Shown: positions 8,950-18,852, counted from the stretch's first letter. The stretch: DNA of 64,000 nt from JASJBU01 sp963797085 (GCA_963797085.1 CAWCOA010000009.1:79307-143306); one strand, 5' to 3'. Numbers and translations: made by a program. Notes: generated from the sequence alone by a model not told the origin.

Positions 8950-10350
8950 TCAGATCTTCAAACCAAGAGACTTGAGTGTGGACAGGGTCAGACCACCGCG
9001 CTCTAAATTCTTGGCGCGCTGGTAGTCGTCCACTGCTCGCATCGTCTGAGCACCGATGGCCCCATCCAGCGGGCCCGGGTCGAAACCGGCCGCCTTAAGT
9101 GCCTGCTGCAGCTCAGTCATGATGCCTGGCGTCATATTGGTTTCACACAATACGCCGCGCCACTCACGACGCTCATCACTGACCTTGACCTTCTTGGCAA
9201 CTGTTTCGATGACGGCCGGAATATCGATGCGCTTCTGGGTGGGTGCACTGACCAGCTTACGTACCTTGACCATTTTGTACTCAGCAGGGATCTTGACCTC
9301 GCGGATAGTGGCGGGCGTCTTGACCTTGCGCTGCTTTACCGTTGCCATCTTGGCTTGGGTCTCACGCAGGCAGATGGTGTTACCCGTCAGCTTTCCGGCA
9401 GGCTTGTCTTCCCAATCCGGGTGCCAGAAGAATTTTTGCTCGGCAACCAAAACCCTTTTGCTGAGGGTTTCGTAGGTAGGCTCTACCTTGGTACGTTGTT
9501 CCTGTGCCGGCTTGACCAGTTTACTCACGCGCTGCACCTCGTATTTTGCGGGGATCTCAACCTCTTTCGTGGTAGCGGGGGTCTTGATCACTTTGCGTGT
9601 AACCGTCTTGTACTTGGCCGGAACCTCCACCAGACACATGATCTCGCCGGTGGAATTGTCGATACGCTGGACCGGACCACGTCCGGCCTTCCACACCGTC
9701 GTTGCCGGGGCCACCAGCACCTTCTCGGTAACTGTTTCGAATACTGCGGGAACCTCTACAATCTCTTTGCTGGCCTCCTTGACCAAGACCTTTTCTTCAA
9801 CCCACTCGTAGGCGGCGGGGTCAATCTCGACCGTCTCATAGGACGCAGTCTTCAGCACCCGCACGTCCTCATTCTTGTACTGGGCAGGCACATAATACTC
9901 ACTCAGACAGCTTCCGACGGGCAGACCATCGAGCTTGACGCCACTGCTACCCACAGCCGCCAACAAGGCAGGGCTCACTGGTAAGGCAGTGCGTTTTTTA
10001 CCCACCAACCAGGTCTTGCCGGCAGGTGCGATTTCCACACTCTCTGTCGCCATTTCGTATTCTGCGGGAATAGGGATGATTTTATTTGCGGCCTCTTTCA
10101 CGAGGACCTTTTCTTCTACCGTTTGGTATTTTGCCGGGACCATTTCAAAGCGCACCGACGCCTCACGTACAGTGACATCGACATTCTCTGTTTTGTATTG
10201 CGCTGGAATCACCACCTTGGCATAGCACTCACCAGGCTTTGCGTTGGGTAGTGTGAGGGTGGCATCCACCTGCTCAGCAAGGACCTGCACCGACGTCGCG
10301 GCAATCGACGCCGCGAGACAGGACAGTTTAAGTATCTTGTACGATTGCAT
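8950..10350 (-). CDS. Secreted repeat protein with C-terminal peptidoglycan-binding domain
   Basis: 466 residues. The start at 10350 is chosen because GGAGGAAA precedes it closely and it opens a signal peptide (LSCLAASIAATSVQVLAEQ); the frame is open further upstream without good sites. The body is made of repeated strands with the cores VPAKYKTV, KVLVKEA, PATTKEVEIPA and YETV, in about four larger modules. Most modules start with a Cys (GECY, GSCL, IMCLVE, TICLRE). The last 65 residues are a PG_binding_1-type domain (LQQALKAAGFDPGPLDGAIG). A role anchored to the cell wall in the periplasm or at the surface is likely; the function of the repeat body is unknown. It is monocistronic, with a strong terminator. 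Confidence 0.8.
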   Translation of the reverse strand: MQSYKILKLSCLAASIAATSVQVLAEQVDATLTLPNAKPGECYAKVVIPAQYKTENVDVTVREASVRFEMVPAKYQTVEEKVLVKEAANKIIPIPAEYEMATESVEIAPAGKTWLVGKKRTALPVSPALLAAVGSSGVKLDGLPVGSCLSEYYVPAQYKNEDVRVLKTASYETVEIDPAAYEWVEEKVLVKEASKEIVEVPAVFETVTEKVLVAPATTVWKAGRGPVQRIDNSTGEIMCLVEVPAKYKTVTRKVIKTPATTKEVEIPAKYEVQRVSKLVKPAQEQRTKVEPTYETLSKRVLVAEQKFFWHPDWEDKPAGKLTGNTICLRETQAKMATVKQRKVKTPATIREVKIPAEYKMVKVRKLVSAPTQKRIDIPAVIETVAKKVKVSDERREWRGVLCETNMTPGIMTELQQALKAAGFDPGPLDGAIGAQTMRAVDDYQRAKNLERGGLTLSTLKSLGLKI

Positions 10351-10699
10351 GGGGTTTCCTCCGGGAACAATAGTCTCTTCAATGATTCGTGGTAGTAACT
10401 GAGAAACTTGTCGTGCTACACGAAATAAAGCGCTCATCACCATCACTCTGACTCACTCCCCACGACCACCTCAAAACTGCAGCGCAAGGAATCGATTGTT
10501 ATACCACAATACGAACAAGAATCCTTAAGCTACTTATCATGAGGGAGAAATAGTGCCGGCATCGTCAATTCATAGGCTGCAAATTCAATGATCTGATCCA
10601 GGTAGACCCATATTTCAGACTGATCATCTTGACACACAACAAGGTTGTATTGATGAGAAAATCATACGGTCAGTTCGAACATTTGCACCATGAGTTCAG
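10351..10699. other. Intergenic region
   Basis: The gap holds the upstream region of the repeat protein and the end of the prp cluster. The frame of the repeat protein is open to 10446 but has no signal for an earlier start. No RNA gene, repeat or terminator hairpin was recognised behind prpD. Confidence 0.4.
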
Positions 10700-12151
10700 T
10701 CAAAGTGCCAGCAAACCCATCAACCGGTCGACGCTGGTTGCCTCGAACTGTGCTTGGTCGGCACAGATATCCAGAATCTGATCAGCGTTCTTCCGGCTGA
10801 TGCGGCCGCGCAGATAGCGTTCGAACTTCTCCTCCAGCAAGGGAATGCCCTCGGCACGGCGGCGTCTATGCCCCACCGGATAGTCGATGCTGACCTTCTC
10901 GGTGCTTCTGCCATCCTTGTAGAAGACCTGAATGGCGTTGCCGATGGCGCGCTTGTCGGGTTCCAGATATTCGCGGGTGAAACGTTCGTTCTCCGAGACT
11001 TCCATTTTATTTCGCAGTGTATCGATCAGCGGATTGGCCGCTGCATCATTCTCGTAGTCTTCCGCGGTCAGGCTGCCCTTGATCAGTGATACCGCCACCA
11101 TGTACTGCAGACAATGGTCACGGTCGGCCGGATTGTCCAGCGGGCCGGTCTTGTTGATGATGCGATCCCCCGACTCGGTGGTTTCGATGGCGATCTTCTC
11201 GATCTCATCGAACCGGTCCTTGACCTGAGGATGCAGGATTATCGCCGCCTCTGCTGCGGTCTGGGCATGGAATTCGGCCGGGAAGGAGATCTTGAACAGA
11301 ATATTTTCCATCACATAGGTGGCAAAGCCCTGAGTGAACTTCAGGTCCTTGCCTTTGAACGAGACATCCTGAAAACCCCAGCCCCTGGCGGTGATGGCCG
11401 ACGGATAACCGATCTCGCCCTTGGCGGCGATCAAAGCCAGGTAGAGCCCGCGGGATGAGGCGTCACCGGCGGCCCAGGATTTCCGCGGCCCGGTATTTGG
11501 CGCATGGCGGTAGGTACGCAGTGAGGAGCCATCCAGCCAGGCGTTGGATATCGCACTGAGGATCTCATCACGATTGCAGCCCAGCATCCCGGCAGCCACC
11601 GCCGTGGAGGCGATGCGCACCAGCATCACATGGTCGAGTCCGACCCGGTTGAAGCTGTTTTCCAGGGCGATCACGCCCTGGATCTCATGGGCCTTGATCA
11701 TCGCCTTGAGTACGTCACCCATGCTCAGTGACGCGCCGCCACGGGCCAGGGAGTGACGTGAGAGGTAGTCGGCCATGGCCATGATGGCGCCCAGATTATC
11801 CGAGGGGTGGCCCCACTCGGCAGCCAGCCAGGTGTCGTTGTAGTCGAGCCAGCGCACCATGGCGCCGATGTCCCAGGCGGCACGCAGCGGGTCGAGTTCA
11901 TAGGAGGTGCCGGGTACGCGGGCGCCGCCGGGCATATCGGCGCCGGGTACCACCGGACCCAGCAGCTTGGTGCAGGCGGGATAGTTGAGAGCGTAAATAG
12001 CGCAGCCCATGCTGTCCATCCAATCGTAGCGGGCAGTCTGCATGGCCTCCCGGCTCTGACTCACGTCATAGTTCAGCACATAATCGGAGATCTCCTGGAT
12101 CACCGGATCGTAATTGGGACGGCTGGCATTGAGAACGGCAGCTTTGCTCAT
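10700..12151 (-). CDS. prpD: 2-methylcitrate dehydratase
   Basis: 483 residues of the MmgE/PrpD family, the cofactor-free dehydratase that turns 2-methylcitrate into 2-methyl-cis-aconitate in propionate oxidation. Family landmarks are DWMDSMGCAIYAL, LDYNDTWLAAEWGHPSDN with its active-site His/Asp region, GLDHVMLVRIASTAVAA and a C-terminal PVGHRRRRAEG loop. Length is normal and the frame intact. It is the last gene of the prpE-R-B-C-D series, 39 bases after prpC. Confidence 0.95.
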   Translation of the reverse strand: MSKAAVLNASRPNYDPVIQEISDYVLNYDVSQSREAMQTARYDWMDSMGCAIYALNYPACTKLLGPVVPGADMPGGARVPGTSYELDPLRAAWDIGAMVRWLDYNDTWLAAEWGHPSDNLGAIMAMADYLSRHSLARGGASLSMGDVLKAMIKAHEIQGVIALENSFNRVGLDHVMLVRIASTAVAAGMLGCNRDEILSAISNAWLDGSSLRTYRHAPNTGPRKSWAAGDASSRGLYLALIAAKGEIGYPSAITARGWGFQDVSFKGKDLKFTQGFATYVMENILFKISFPAEFHAQTAAEAAIILHPQVKDRFDEIEKIAIETTESGDRIINKTGPLDNPADRDHCLQYMVAVSLIKGSLTAEDYENDAAANPLIDTLRNKMEVSENERFTREYLEPDKRAIGNAIQVFYKDGRSTEKVSIDYPVGHRRRRAEGIPLLEEKFERYLRGRISRKNADQILDICADQAQFEATSVDRLMGLLAL

Positions 12152-12190
12152 GGTTGGTAACCTTTGATTATCTGTTCTGTGCTGGATGCT

Positions 12191-13342
12191 TCAGCGCTGA
12201 TCGATCGGCACCCAGGGTCGGTTCTCCGAACCGGTGTAGTTGGCCGACGGCCGGATGATCTTGCCGTCCTCGCGCTGTTCGATCACATGGGCACCCCAGC
12301 CGGAGACTCGGGAGATGACAAACAAGGGCGTAAACATATCGGTGGGCACGCCCATCTGGGCGTAGGAGGCGGCGGAGTACCAGTCGAGGTTGGGGAACAT
12401 CTTCTTGATCTCCCACATCACTGACTCCAGCCGGCTGGCGATGTCGAACAGCTTGCTGTTGCCGGCTTCCGTTGCCAACTCTTTGGCGAGTCGTTTGATC
12501 ACCTCGTTGCGTGGATCACTCACCGTGTAGACCGGGTGTCCGAAACCGATGACGATCTCCTTGCGCGCGACCCGCTCGCGAATATCAGCTTCCGCCTGGT
12601 CCGGGGTGTGGTAGCGGCTCTGGATACGGAAGGCCTCTTCGTTGGCGCCACCGTGCTTGGGTCCGCGCAGGGCGCCGATGGCGGCGGTAATCGCGGAATA
12701 CATATCAGAGTTGGTGCCGGCCACCACGCGGGCGGTGAAAGTAGAGGCGTTGAACTCATGCTCGGCATACAGCACCAGGGAGGTATGCATGGCGCGCACC
12801 CAGGAATCTCTGGGTTTCTCGCCATGCAGCAGGTGCAGAAAATGACCGCCGATGGAGTCGTCGTCGGTCTCCACCTCAATGCGTTTGCCGTTCACCGCAT
12901 AGTGGTACCAGTAGAGCAAGGCAGAACCGAAACTGGCCATCATGCGGTCGATGATCTCACGGGCCTCGGCGGCAGGGTGGGTCTCCTTTTCGGGCAGGCA
13001 GCTGCCCAATATCGAGCAGGCACTACGCATCACGTCCATGGGATGGGCCGACGCGGGGATGACCTCCAGCGCCCGTTTCACCGCCAGGGGCAGGCTGCGT
13101 AGCGAGCGCAGCTTGGACTTGTAGGTCTTGAGTTCCGCCTGGGTCGGCAACTGGCCGTGGATCAGCAGATAGGCGACCTCCTCGAATTCAGCCGTCTCGG
13201 CGAAGTCGAGGATGTCATAACCCCGGTAGTGCAGGTCATTGCCGGTACGGCCGACGCTGCAGATGGCGGTGTTGCCAGCCACGGTACCTGAGAGGGCAAC
13301 AGATTTCTTGGCCTTGGGCAGGATCTGATTAGGGTCACTCAT
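12191..13342 (-). CDS. prpC: 2-methylcitrate synthase
   Basis: 383 residues of the citrate synthase family, condensing propionyl-CoA with oxaloacetate. Catalytic His residues are seen in GPKHGGANEEA and GFGHPVYTVSDPR, and the catalytic Asp in GVPTDMFTPLF. Size and the prpB/prpD neighbours point to methylcitrate rather than citrate synthase. The start overlaps the end of prpB by four bases (ATGA), implying coupled translation. Confidence 0.95.
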   Translation of the reverse strand: MSDPNQILPKAKKSVALSGTVAGNTAICSVGRTGNDLHYRGYDILDFAETAEFEEVAYLLIHGQLPTQAELKTYKSKLRSLRSLPLAVKRALEVIPASAHPMDVMRSACSILGSCLPEKETHPAAEAREIIDRMMASFGSALLYWYHYAVNGKRIEVETDDDSIGGHFLHLLHGEKPRDSWVRAMHTSLVLYAEHEFNASTFTARVVAGTNSDMYSAITAAIGALRGPKHGGANEEAFRIQSRYHTPDQAEADIRERVARKEIVIGFGHPVYTVSDPRNEVIKRLAKELATEAGNSKLFDIASRLESVMWEIKKMFPNLDWYSAASYAQMGVPTDMFTPLFVISRVSGWGAHVIEQREDGKIIRPSANYTGSENRPWVPIDQR

Positions 13343-14234
13343 GAGTTGTTCTCCTCAGTGGCAAACAGGTTGTCCAGTTTTTCTTCGAATGCGTGATAGC
13401 CGAGATAGTCATACAGCTCGGCGCGGCTTTGCATGATCTCGACCACGTCTTGTTGGCTACCCTCGGCATGCAGTGTTTGATAGACCTTGAGGGCCGCAGC
13501 GTTCGCCGCGCGAAAGGCGCTCAGGGGATAAAGGGCGATACTCACGCCGGCAGTAGCCAGTTCGTCCACAGTGAACAGCGGTGTGGAACCAAACTCTGTA
13601 ATATTGGCAAGCACCGGCACCCCTACTGCATCGACGAACTCACGGTACTGGGCCAGCTCGGTGATCGCTTCCGGGAAGATCATGTCGGCCCCTGCCTCGA
13701 CACAGGCGCAGGCGCGGTCAATGGCTGATTGCATCCCCTCCACCGCCAGGGCATCGGTGCGGGCCATGACCACGAAATCCTCATCCAGTTTGGCGTCCAC
13801 TGCCGCCTTGATACGATCGACCATCTCCGCCTGGGTGACAATGGCCTTGTTGGGCCGGTGGCCGCAGCGTTTCTGCTGCACCTGATCCTCGATATGCACC
13901 GCGGCGGCGCCGAACTTGTTCATGTTGCGGATGGTGCGGGCGATATTGAAGGCCCCGCCCCAGCCGGTATCTATATCCACCAGCACCGGAAGCTCGGTAA
14001 TTTCAGTGATGCGGCGCAGATCGATCAGGACATCCTCCATGGTAGTTATCCCCAGATCGGGTATGCCGCAGGAGCCGGCCGCTACGCCACCGCCGGAGAT
14101 ATACAGGGAACTGAAAACCGGTCGCTTCCGCCAGCCGGGCGTGATAGGCATTGATGGCGCCCACGCACTGCAGCGGTTTCTGCTGTTGTACGGCGCTGCG
14201 GAAACGGCTGCCTGGGGTCGATCTATCGGATCAT
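13339..14234 (-). CDS. prpB: 2-methylisocitrate lyase, with frame errors near the N-terminus
   Basis: The body from SLYISGGGVAAGSCGIPD onward is a full PEP mutase/isocitrate lyase-type enzyme that splits methylisocitrate to pyruvate and succinate. It has VDIDTGWGG, the KRCGHRPNK active-site loop and VMARTDA. The expected N-terminus (PGSRFRSAVQQQKPLQC, VGAINAYHARLAEATGFQ) is present but in another frame. One base too many lies in CAGTTCCCTG near 14110, and a second shift sits just after an ATG at 14234 that has GAGGAAA upstream. Both are single-base events, so assembly error is at least as likely as decay. Without correction the enzyme would lack its first 40 residues. Confidence 0.85.
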
Positions 14235-14294
14235 TGGGTTTCCTCAATTTTCAACCAGGATGACCGGATTCACGAGGGTCACAAGTCCGAGCTG

Positions 14295-15015
14295 TTAGTG
14301 TGCATCTCTCAGCGACTGGATCATCTGAACCTGCAACAATTCAGTCCGCTGTTGTACGCTTCCAACATTCTCTTGCGGGAAGCGCGAATGTGCTGGCGCA
14401 TCAGCAGTTCGGCCATCTCCGGGTCACGGTTGACATCGCGTTGATCAGATACTGGTGCTCATCATAGGCTTGCCGGGAACGTTTGCTGCGCATGCCGAAC
14501 TGATAGCGGTACATGCGCAGCAGGTGATAGAGATCGTTGCACAGCAGGCAAATCAATTGCTGGTTCTTGCTGCCCTGGACGATACGGTAGTGAAAATCGA
14601 GGTCGCCCTGCTTCTGAAAATAGGCCTGGCCCTGCAGTTCCTCGATCTGCTGACCATGCTCTTGTAACAGCGCCTGCAGTTCACCGATCTCCTGATCGCT
14701 CATATTCTCAGCCGCCAGGCGGGCTGCCATACCCTCCAGCACCTCGCGCACCTGATAGATCTCGATCAGCTGCCGGTAGGACAGGGTCACCACCCGGGCG
14801 CCCAGATTGGGTCGGCGCTCCACCAGCCTGCACGCCTCAAGCCGGGCAATGGCCTCGCGCAGGGAGCCCCGGCTCACACCTTGCTGTCGCGCCAGTTCCG
14901 GCTCGCTGATCTTGCTGCCGGAGGCTATCTCGCCCTCAACGATAGCCCGCTGCAGGGTGTCGAAGAGGCGATCTGTCAGGGTCGAGATTGAGCGCTGCCG
15001 AGGCACAGGTGCCAT
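14295..15015 (-). CDS. prpR: GntR-family regulator of propionate catabolism, frameshifted near the C-terminus
   Basis: N-terminal winged helix (residues about 10-75; EPELARQQGVSRGSLREA) and a FadR-type all-helical effector domain. The main frame ends early at 14401. The normal C-terminus continues in another frame (NRDPEMAELLMRQHIRASRK) and, after a second shift, ends QMIQSLRDAH at a TAA at 14295-14297. Each shift is one base. Its place between prpE and prpB, and the TGTCGACA palindromes near both prpE and itself, fit the GntR-type PrpR regulators of gammaproteobacteria. The repressor role is inferred from family and context. Confidence 0.8.
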
Positions 15016-15096
15016 GCAGGGTTTTTTGTAATTCTGTTGACATATACGTCATATATCGTCTTCAAGAGGGCTATTTATAGCTCATTCGACAAAATG

Positions 15097-15104
15097 TGTC
15101 GACA
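15097..15104. promoter_or_regulatory. Operator-like palindrome TGTCGACA upstream of prpR
   Basis: TGTCGACA lies within a wider near-palindrome (AAAATG-TGTCGACA-CTTTTG), 80 bases upstream of prpR and just after prpE. The same octamer occurs twice before prpE. It matches the GntR-type PrpR box as I recall it (core TTGTCGACAA). Confidence 0.65.
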
Positions 15105-15203
15105 CTTTTGGATAAATACGCCTTAATATCTGGTAAGCTTTCAGCTCTCCAGCAAACTGACACGCGACCCAACCGAGCCGGAACAAGCCAGTCCGATCAG
15201 CGA

Positions 15204-17097
15204 TTATTTGGCATAGCCCATGTCGTGCAGGACTACTGGCTATCTCATCGAGAATCGCCGGGTCATCGATGGTGGCCGGCATCTTCCACTCATCCCCATC
15301 GGCGATCTTCACCATGGTGCCGCGCAGGATCTTGCCGGAACGGGTCTTTGGCAGGCGTTTGACGATAGCGACATGCTTGAAGGCAGCCACCGGACCGATC
15401 TGCTCTCGAACCCGTTTCACCAGTTCCGCCGAGAGTTCATCGACGGGCCGGTCGACACCCGATTTGAGTACCACGAGACCGAGCGGCAGCTGACCTTTCA
15501 AGGCATCGGCGACGCCGATCACCGCACACTCCGCCACATCCGGATGACCGGCCAGTTCCTCCTCTATCTGCCCGGTGGAGAGGCGGTGTCCAGCCACATT
15601 GATGACATCGTCGGTACGGCTCATGATCCACAGATAGCCATCCTCGTCCTTGTAGCCCGCATCACCGGTGAGGTAGTAGCCGGGATAGGCCCGCAGGTAG
15701 GCATCGACGAAACGCTGTTCGTTGTTCCACAGGGTTGGCAGACAGGCCGGCGGCAGCGGCTGTTTGATGACGATATCGCCCATCTCGCCGGCCGGTTTTT
15801 GATTGCCCTGACCATCGAGGACGCGCACGTCGTAACCCACCATGGCCACCGTGGGCGAACCCGCCTTGACCGGCAGTGGCTCTATGCCCATGGGGTTGGC
15901 GGCGATGGCCCAGCCGGTTTCGGTCTGCCACCAGTGATCGATGACCGGCTTCGACAGCATGGTCTCGGCCCAATGCAGGGTGTCCGGGTCGCAGCGCTCA
16001 CCCGCCAGAAAAAGCGCGTCCATACAGCTGAGGTCATATTTCCTCAGATAGGCGCCCTGCGGGTCTTCCTTCTTGATGGCGCGAAAGGCGGTGGGCGCGG
16101 TGAACAGCACCTTGACGCCATGCTCGCTGATGACCCGCCAGAAGGCCCCGGGATCGGGGGTACCGACCGGCTTGCCCTCGTACATGACTGTGGTGCATCC
16201 CGCGAGCAGCGGGCCATAGACGATGTAGCTGTGACCGACCACCCAGCCCACATCGGACGCAGCCCAATAGACATCGCCGGCCTCCACGTTATAGATATTC
16301 TTCATCGACCAGAGCAACGCGGTGGCGTGTCCGCCGTTGTCACGCACCACGCCTTTTGGCTGGCCGGTGGTGCCGGAGGTATAAAGAATATACAGCGGGT
16401 CTGTGGCCTCTATGGGCACGCAATCGGCCGGTTCGGACTCGGCCAGGGCCTGATCCCAGTCAAGGTCACGCCCTTCCTCTAGTTCCACGACCAGCTGTGG
16501 CCGCTGCTTGATGATGCATTTTGCGGGTTTATACCGGGAGAATTCGATGGCCGCATCCAGCAGCAATTTATAATCGACCAACCGGTTCGGCTCGATGCCG
16601 CAGGAGGCGGAGAGGATCATCTTCGGCTGGCAATCGTCGATGCGGGTAGCCAGTTCCTTGGCGGCAAATCCGCCAAATACCACCGAGTGGATGGCGCCGA
16701 TGCGCGCGCAGGCCAGCATGGCCATGGCCGCTTCGGGAATCATCGGCATGTAGACAATGACGCGGTCGCCCCTAGCCACCCCATTGGCCAGCAGTGCGCC
16801 AGCAAGTCTGGCGACGGTATCGCGCAGCTCCCTGTAGGAGTAGCTGCGCTGCTGTTCGGTGATCGGGCTGTCGTAGATCAGCGCCTGGCGATCACCATGG
16901 CCCGCCTCGATATGCCGGTCAAGGGCGTTGTAGCAGGTATTGATTTGTCCGCCGCTAAACCAGCGTGGACTGGGCTTGGCTTGCAGGTCGAGGAGTTGAT
17001 CCCAGCGCTTGTCCCAATGCAATCCTTCTGCGGCTTCGGCCCAAAAACCTTCAGGGTCATCCAGTGAGCGTTGATAGATCTCAGCATAGCTAAGCAT
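15204..17097 (-). CDS. prpE: Propionyl-CoA synthetase (acetyl-CoA synthetase family)
   Basis: About 630 residues of the AMP-forming acyl-CoA synthetase family. The adenylation motif is YTSGTTGQPKGVVRDNGG, followed by WWQTETGW, YLTGDAGYKDEDG and the acetylatable Lys motif PKTRSGKILRGTM. The start at 17097 follows AAAGGAGC; the open frame to 17127 has no such site. The main frame runs on to 15082, but the family-like C-terminus (LHDMGYAK then TAA at 15204) is in the next frame, so a one-base indel lies near 15230. It activates propionate for the methylcitrate cycle and heads the cluster. Acetate activation cannot be excluded. Confidence 0.85.
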
Positions 17098-17140
17098 GAG
17101 TGGATGCTCCTTTGACGTAATCTGCATGGTGACAGAAAAG

Positions 17141-17210
17141 TGTCGACAATATTATTTTTTACAGCAGATTCATGGCTTTTATTTAGGACATAAAATTCGT
17201 TTTGTCGACA
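17141..17210. promoter_or_regulatory. Paired TGTCGACA operator-like sites upstream of prpE
   Basis: Two copies of TGTCGACA, at 17141-17148 and 17203-17210, start 62 bases apart in the region 44-113 bases upstream of the prpE start. Both are flanked by A/T-rich sequence (AAAAG-, -CTTTG). With the third copy before prpR they give a consistent site set for the GntR regulator of the cluster. Confidence 0.7.
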
Positions 17211-17407
17211 CTTTGTTTAGAGAAATACCAGGTTATTGATGGGCAGATTTAGTTCTCAAGGGTCTTTTCTCCCCGGCACCGGGATGACGGCTTATAGCTG
17301 TGAAAATATCGAACGCAATGACTTCGTTGACTTTTTAAGACAGCTTATGGAGCGGTCATTGTCTGTGAACCATCGTCTTCCGGACCTTTCCACTGAGAAT
17401 AAGTGTT

Positions 17408-17578
17408 TCAGTCTGATTCTTCCCGGCTGGCGTTACTACTCCTACAGGACCCGCATCCAATACAGGAATCTGCTGAATCCCTGCGTGTCGGGTCGATCCT
17501 GCGGAGCCATTGCTGGAACAGCACCCAGCCGGCGCATAGGGCGATCAATCCGATGATTGCGAAGAGATGGGTCCACAT
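17408..17578 (-). CDS. Small Cys-containing membrane protein at the end of the Rnf operon
   Basis: A 56-residue reading frame starting two bases after the rnfA stop. It begins MWTHLFAIIGLIALCAGW, a single transmembrane helix, then a basic stretch (QQWLRRIDPTRRD) and a cysteine cluster CIGCGSC. The layout resembles, without clear homology, small maturation proteins of the related Na+-NQR complex (NqrM: one helix plus conserved cysteines). Its close spacing to rnfA and the Cys motif suggest an assembly or Fe-S role for Rnf. It is too short to be found by usual length filters. Function is inferred only. Confidence 0.6.
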   Translation of the reverse strand: MWTHLFAIIGLIALCAGWVLFQQWLRRIDPTRRDSADSCIGCGSCRSSNASREESD

Positions 17579-17580
17579 GA

Positions 17581-18159
17581 TCAAGCGCTGCTGAACAGTC
17601 CGGCGAAACCCATGAAGGCCATGGAGAGAATCCCTGCAATGATCAGGTTCAAGGCGGTACCCTTGATCAATCTCGGCACCGGCGCCAACTCGCTCTCTTC
17701 CCGCAGACCGGCCATCAACACCAGCGCCAGGGTGAAGCCCAAACCGGCTCCCAGGGCATAGACCATCCCCTCGACAAACCCATAACCTTTATTGGTGGCG
17801 AAAATGGCCAGCCCCAGGATGGCGCAGTTGGTGGTGATCAAGGGAAGAAAGATACCCAATGCCTTGAACAGGGCCGGGCTCAGCTTCTTGATCACCATCT
17901 CGATGAACTGCACCGTGCTGGCGATGACCACGATAAAACTGATCAGCCGCAGATAAGGCGCATGAATCAGGATGTAGGTATTCAGAAACCAGGCACAGAG
18001 GGCGGTGATCAGCATGACGAAAATAGTGGCCAGGCCGAGACGGAAGGCAGTCTCCAGTCGTTGCGAGACCCCCAGGAAGGGGCAGAGGCCGAGAAAATAG
18101 GCCAACACGAAATTGTTGATCAACAAGGCGCTGATGAAAATCCACACGAGTTCGTTCAT
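17581..18159 (-). CDS. rnfA: Rnf complex subunit A
   Basis: 192 residues with six predicted membrane helices (NNFVLAYFLGLCPFLGV, ALGAGLGFTLALVLM). RnfA and RnfE are paired inner-membrane subunits that hold an Fe-S centre between conserved Cys residues (LGLCPFLG, TTNCAILG here). Length matches the family. The start overlaps the rnfE stop by four bases. It is the last large gene of the kor-rnf operon. Confidence 0.95.
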   Translation of the reverse strand: MNELVWIFISALLINNFVLAYFLGLCPFLGVSQRLETAFRLGLATIFVMLITALCAWFLNTYILIHAPYLRLISFIVVIASTVQFIEMVIKKLSPALFKALGIFLPLITTNCAILGLAIFATNKGYGFVEGMVYALGAGLGFTLALVLMAGLREESELAPVPRLIKGTALNLIIAGILSMAFMGFAGLFSSA

Positions 18160-18806
18160 CGGGCCTCGACCTCCATCTCATCCAGCCGTTCTATCAACTT
18201 ATCCTTACGCTCCTTCAGCCAGTTGAAGAACAGCAACAGCAGACCCAGGGTCAGGAAACCGCCGGGGGGCAGGATCATGATCACCCAGGGCTCGAAATTC
18301 TCGCTGAACAGCTTGACCCCGAATAGCGCTCCCTCCCCGAGGATCTCGCGCACCGCGCCCAGGGCGAACAAGGCGAACAGAAAACCGCTGGCCATGCCCA
18401 GGGCATCGACGACGGCCAGGCGCACCGAATTGCGCGAGGCAAAGGCCTCCTGGCGGCCCAGGATCATGCAGTTGGCGACGATCAATGGGATGAAGGCCCC
18501 CAACTCCTTGTGAATCCTAGGCACTAAGGCCTGCAGGGTGAAATCGGTGACGGTGACGAAGGTGGCGATGATGATGATATAGGTGGAGATGCGGACCTGC
18601 CTGGGAATCCAGCGTTTCAGGGACGAGACCAGAAAGCTCGAGGTCACCAGCACGAAGAAGGTCGCACCACCCATGGCCAAGGCATTCACTGCCGAATTGG
18701 TGACCGCCAGCATGGGGCACATACCCAGCACCTGGACGAAGACCGGATTGTCCCGCCATAGACCCTTGATGAACTCCTGATAGGCGTCCTGTTTTATTTT
18801 AGGCAT
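18156..18806 (-). CDS. rnfE: Rnf complex subunit E
   Basis: 216 residues, six predicted helices. The twin of RnfA, with the conserved Cys sites VLGMCPMLAVTNSA and PLIVANCMILGR. Its highly charged C-terminal tail (LKERKDKLIERLDEM) is cytoplasmic in family models. It lies 46 bases after rnfG and overlaps rnfA by four bases. Confidence 0.95.
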   Translation of the reverse strand: MPKIKQDAYQEFIKGLWRDNPVFVQVLGMCPMLAVTNSAVNALAMGGATFFVLVTSSFLVSSLKRWIPRQVRISTYIIIIATFVTVTDFTLQALVPRIHKELGAFIPLIVANCMILGRQEAFASRNSVRLAVVDALGMASGFLFALFALGAVREILGEGALFGVKLFSENFEPWVIMILPPGGFLTLGLLLLFFNWLKERKDKLIERLDEMEVEAR

Positions 18807-18852
18807 GGTTTAAACCCTGTCTAAGGCTCCTGATTCGAATGACCATATCAGA

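Noticed and set aside
15039..15062. GACATATACGTCATATATCGTC as a GntR operator before prpR
   Set aside because: The arms do not form a clean palindrome, and the TGTCGACA boxes are the better candidates.
17236..17556. Plus-strand frame of about 106 residues upstream of prpE
   Set aside because: No ribosome site or family similarity, and it overlaps the better supported 56-residue gene on the other strand.
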